Of a DNA stretch of 64,000 bases, positions 62,651 through 64,000 are shown in pieces. Position 1 is the stretch's first letter; each line of letters begins with the position of its first letter. Origin of the DNA: Natrinema salifodinae (GTDB taxonomy: Archaea; Halobacteriota; Halobacteria; Halobacteriales; Natrialbaceae). Made by a program: the position numbers and the translations under genes. The stretch covers positions 124,001 through 188,000 of the forward strand of contig NZ_FOIS01000002.1 in NCBI RefSeq assembly GCF_900110455.1. The letters run 5' to 3'. The notes under the pieces were generated by a model. That model ran no database searches and was not told where the DNA came from. It worked only from the letters and a program-made list of their open reading frames with translations.

Positions 62651-64000
62651 TTAGGCGAGCCACTCGTCGGGTTTCGTGTCGTAGTCGACGTCGTCGGCCG
62701 CCAGGTGCTCGACTTCCTCCCAGGGCACGTCTTCGGTGGTCACCGTCTGGCCGTTGTACCGGAGCAGCTTGCCCTGCTCTTCGGGTTCGGGCTCGCGGTT
62801 GCGCCGCTTGGCCACCTCGATGTCGTGCTCGTCGACCTCCTTGACGATCGTCAGCAGGTTCACCGGCCGGCCCCACAGCTCGAAGATGCGCTTGAGCGTC
62901 TCCTTCGCCTTGCCCAGATCGAGCATGACGCCGTTGTACTGGTGGCCCAACAGCAGTTCGTTGGCGTTGTTGTAGTTGCCGTCGTAGACCGCGATCGTCG
63001 GCTTCCCGAAGTTAGTGAACTGCAACAGGAGCTTCTTCTTGACGTCCTCGGCCTCGTCGCTGGCGACGTGGAACTGCCCGGTCGCCTGGGAGTGCTCGTA
63101 GGTGAAGTAGTTGTTCTCCGTGATGAACTCCCGGGTCAGGAATTCGTCGAGGAAGGTGACGTCGTTGTGGCTCTCCCGGACGTCGAACATCCGGTCCCAG
63201 CCGGTCGCGAAGTCGACGTCCGCGAGCGCCTCCTCGACCGAGGTGTAGCGGGCGTCGTCGAACAGGTAGCGGCCGATCCGCTCGAGTTCGTTCTGATTGA
63301 CCCGCGCGAGGAACCCGCGGTTCTGCCGGCGGACCAGCGAGTAGTGGCGGCGGGCCAGGCCCTCGTAGGTCAGCACCTTCCAGGGATACTTCTCGACGTC
63401 GATCTCGCCCTCGCGGGCCGCCTCGAGGGCGTCGCGGTCGACCCACGCGTCGGGGACCTCCTCGAGCTGATCGAGCGTCTCGGGGGTAATCGTCGCGATC
63501 GCGTCCGGCGGCTCGAGTGCGTCGAGGACGTCCTCGAAGTCGACGACGTCGGTGAGATTGCGCCAGGAGACGCCCTCGACGCGCAGCAGGTGTTCGAGAA
63601 CTTCCTGCCGGTTGGTCGTGTTCTCGACGTACTCCCACAGCTCCATGCCGAGACTGTAGGGGTTGAGCCCGCCGGAGGCCAGCACCTTCGCCATGTGGTC
63701 GGCGTAGTTGAGGAACTCGTCGTCGCCGGCGAAGCCCTCGTCGGTCATCATCGTCGATTCCCAGTAGGCGGCCCACCCCTCGTTCATCACCTTCGTCATC
63801 TTCTGGGCGGCGAAGTAGTACGCCTCCGCCCGCATCATGTCGAGGATGTCCCGCTGCCACTCGGTCATCTCGACCGCTCGCTCGCTCTCGTCGTCGTACT
63901 GCTTGCCGTGCTCGCGGACGAACGCTAAGACGTCCTTCTGGGGTTCCTCGGGGAAGTTCGCCGTGCCCTCTTCGCCCTTGAGCTTCTCGAGCCACTCGTC
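62651..64000 (-). CDS. spoVR: SpoVR family protein (5' end outside window)
   Basis: 449 residues are visible and the frame is open to base 64000. SpoVR proteins are often encoded with PrkA kinase and a YeaH/UPF0229 protein in bacteria and archaea, with roles in sporulation or stress. Landmarks are the internal RDILDMMRAEAYYFAAQKMT, MNEGWAAYWESTMM, the RDLLPxx-like stretch around VEGVSWRNLTDVVDFEDV, and LLLGHQYNGVMLDLGKAKET. The visible start-side residues (DEWLEKLKGEEGTANFPEEP) precede the methionine at 63868, so that methionine is internal. The partner genes would lie outside the window. Confidence 0.92.
   Translation of the reverse strand, partial: DEWLEKLKGEEGTANFPEEPQKDVLAFVREHGKQYDDESERAVEMTEWQRDILDMMRAEAYYFAAQKMTKVMNEGWAAYWESTMMTDEGFAGDDEFLNYADHMAKVLASGGLNPYSLGMELWEYVENTTNRQEVLEHLLRVEGVSWRNLTDVVDFEDVLDALEPPDAIATITPETLDQLEEVPDAWVDRDALEAAREGEIDVEKYPWKVLTYEGLARRHYSLVRRQNRGFLARVNQNELERIGRYLFDDARYTSVEEALADVDFATGWDRMFDVRESHNDVTFLDEFLTREFITENNYFTYEHSQATGQFHVASDEAEDVKKKLLLQFTNFGKPTIAVYDGNYNNANELLLGHQYNGVMLDLGKAKETLKRIFELWGRPVNLLTIVKEVDEHDIEVAKRRNREPEPEEQGKLLRYNGQTVTTEDVPWEEVEHLAADDVDYDTKPDEWLA

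Overview
The window is chromosomal DNA of an extremely halophilic archaeon (class Halobacteria), most likely an alkaliphile-related lineage near Natrialbales. The evidence is the high G+C content, acidic proteins rich in Asp and Glu, Tat-type lipoprotein signals, archaeal promoters with TATA elements about 25 bases before leaderless starts, and marker genes such as archaeal S-adenosylmethionine synthetase, proteasome alpha, RNase P proteins Rnp2 and Rnp3, SBDS, TbsP, HalOD1 and the haloarchaeal propionyl-CoA carboxylase. The order assignment is a guess from overall style. No integrase, insertion sequence, CRISPR array or tRNA gene was recognised.

Layout. 1-9 kb: FKBP isomerase (cut by the window edge), a CYTH protein, S-adenosylmethionine synthetase, an MFS transporter, ThiI, an alpha/beta hydrolase, a lipoprotein and cysteine synthase. 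9-13.6 kb: a thioredoxin-like protein, a DUF255 protein and a CHRD protein, then a rearrangement scar made of an aconitase tail and pieces of a DUF763 gene. 13.6-18.1 kb: the folA-thyA pair, purD and a class III aminotransferase. 18.1-25.4 kb: a DUF4010 membrane protein, PadR, a 48-residue protein, a sequon-rich lipoprotein, a zinc-ribbon protein and an OPT transporter overlapping a PqqD-like gene. 25.4-33 kb: folD, a hydrolase, a methyltransferase, glyA and a large CHAT-domain protease. 33-38.6 kb: tbsP, then rnp3, a methyltransferase, rnp2, psmA and SBDS. 38.6-47.6 kb: FUN14, hflX, a Ser-type beta-ketothiolase with its OB-fold partner, several uncharacterised proteins, a Na+/H+ antiporter and a 43-residue zinc protein. 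47.7-52.2 kb: pccA, then an orphan 5S rRNA gene in the opposite orientation, then pccX and pccB. 52.4-57.8 kb: a branched-chain amino-acid ABC transporter (livHMGF) whose binding protein is convergent and circularly permuted. 58-64 kb: an NSS symporter, an SDR, a response regulator, YjbQ, a HEAT-repeat protein and SpoVR (cut by the edge).

How the genes fit together. One-carbon and folate metabolism is dense but scattered (SAM synthetase, DHFR, thymidylate synthase, PurD, FolD, GlyA). The propionyl-CoA carboxylase genes, the thiolase pair and the branched-chain transporter fit a propionyl-CoA and short-chain acyl-CoA economy; the PCC and thiolase types are known from haloarchaeal PHBV synthesis. 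The rnp3 to SBDS block is a core archaeal RNA-processing and proteostasis cluster.

The most unusual points are: (1) a binding protein whose two halves are swapped behind an intact lipoprotein signal; (2) an orphan 5S rRNA gene with its own tRNA-like processing element, placed antisense inside the pcc cluster; (3) the acn/DUF763 scar with two successive junctions; (4) the CHAT protease. I do not see a complete, convincing new multi-gene system.
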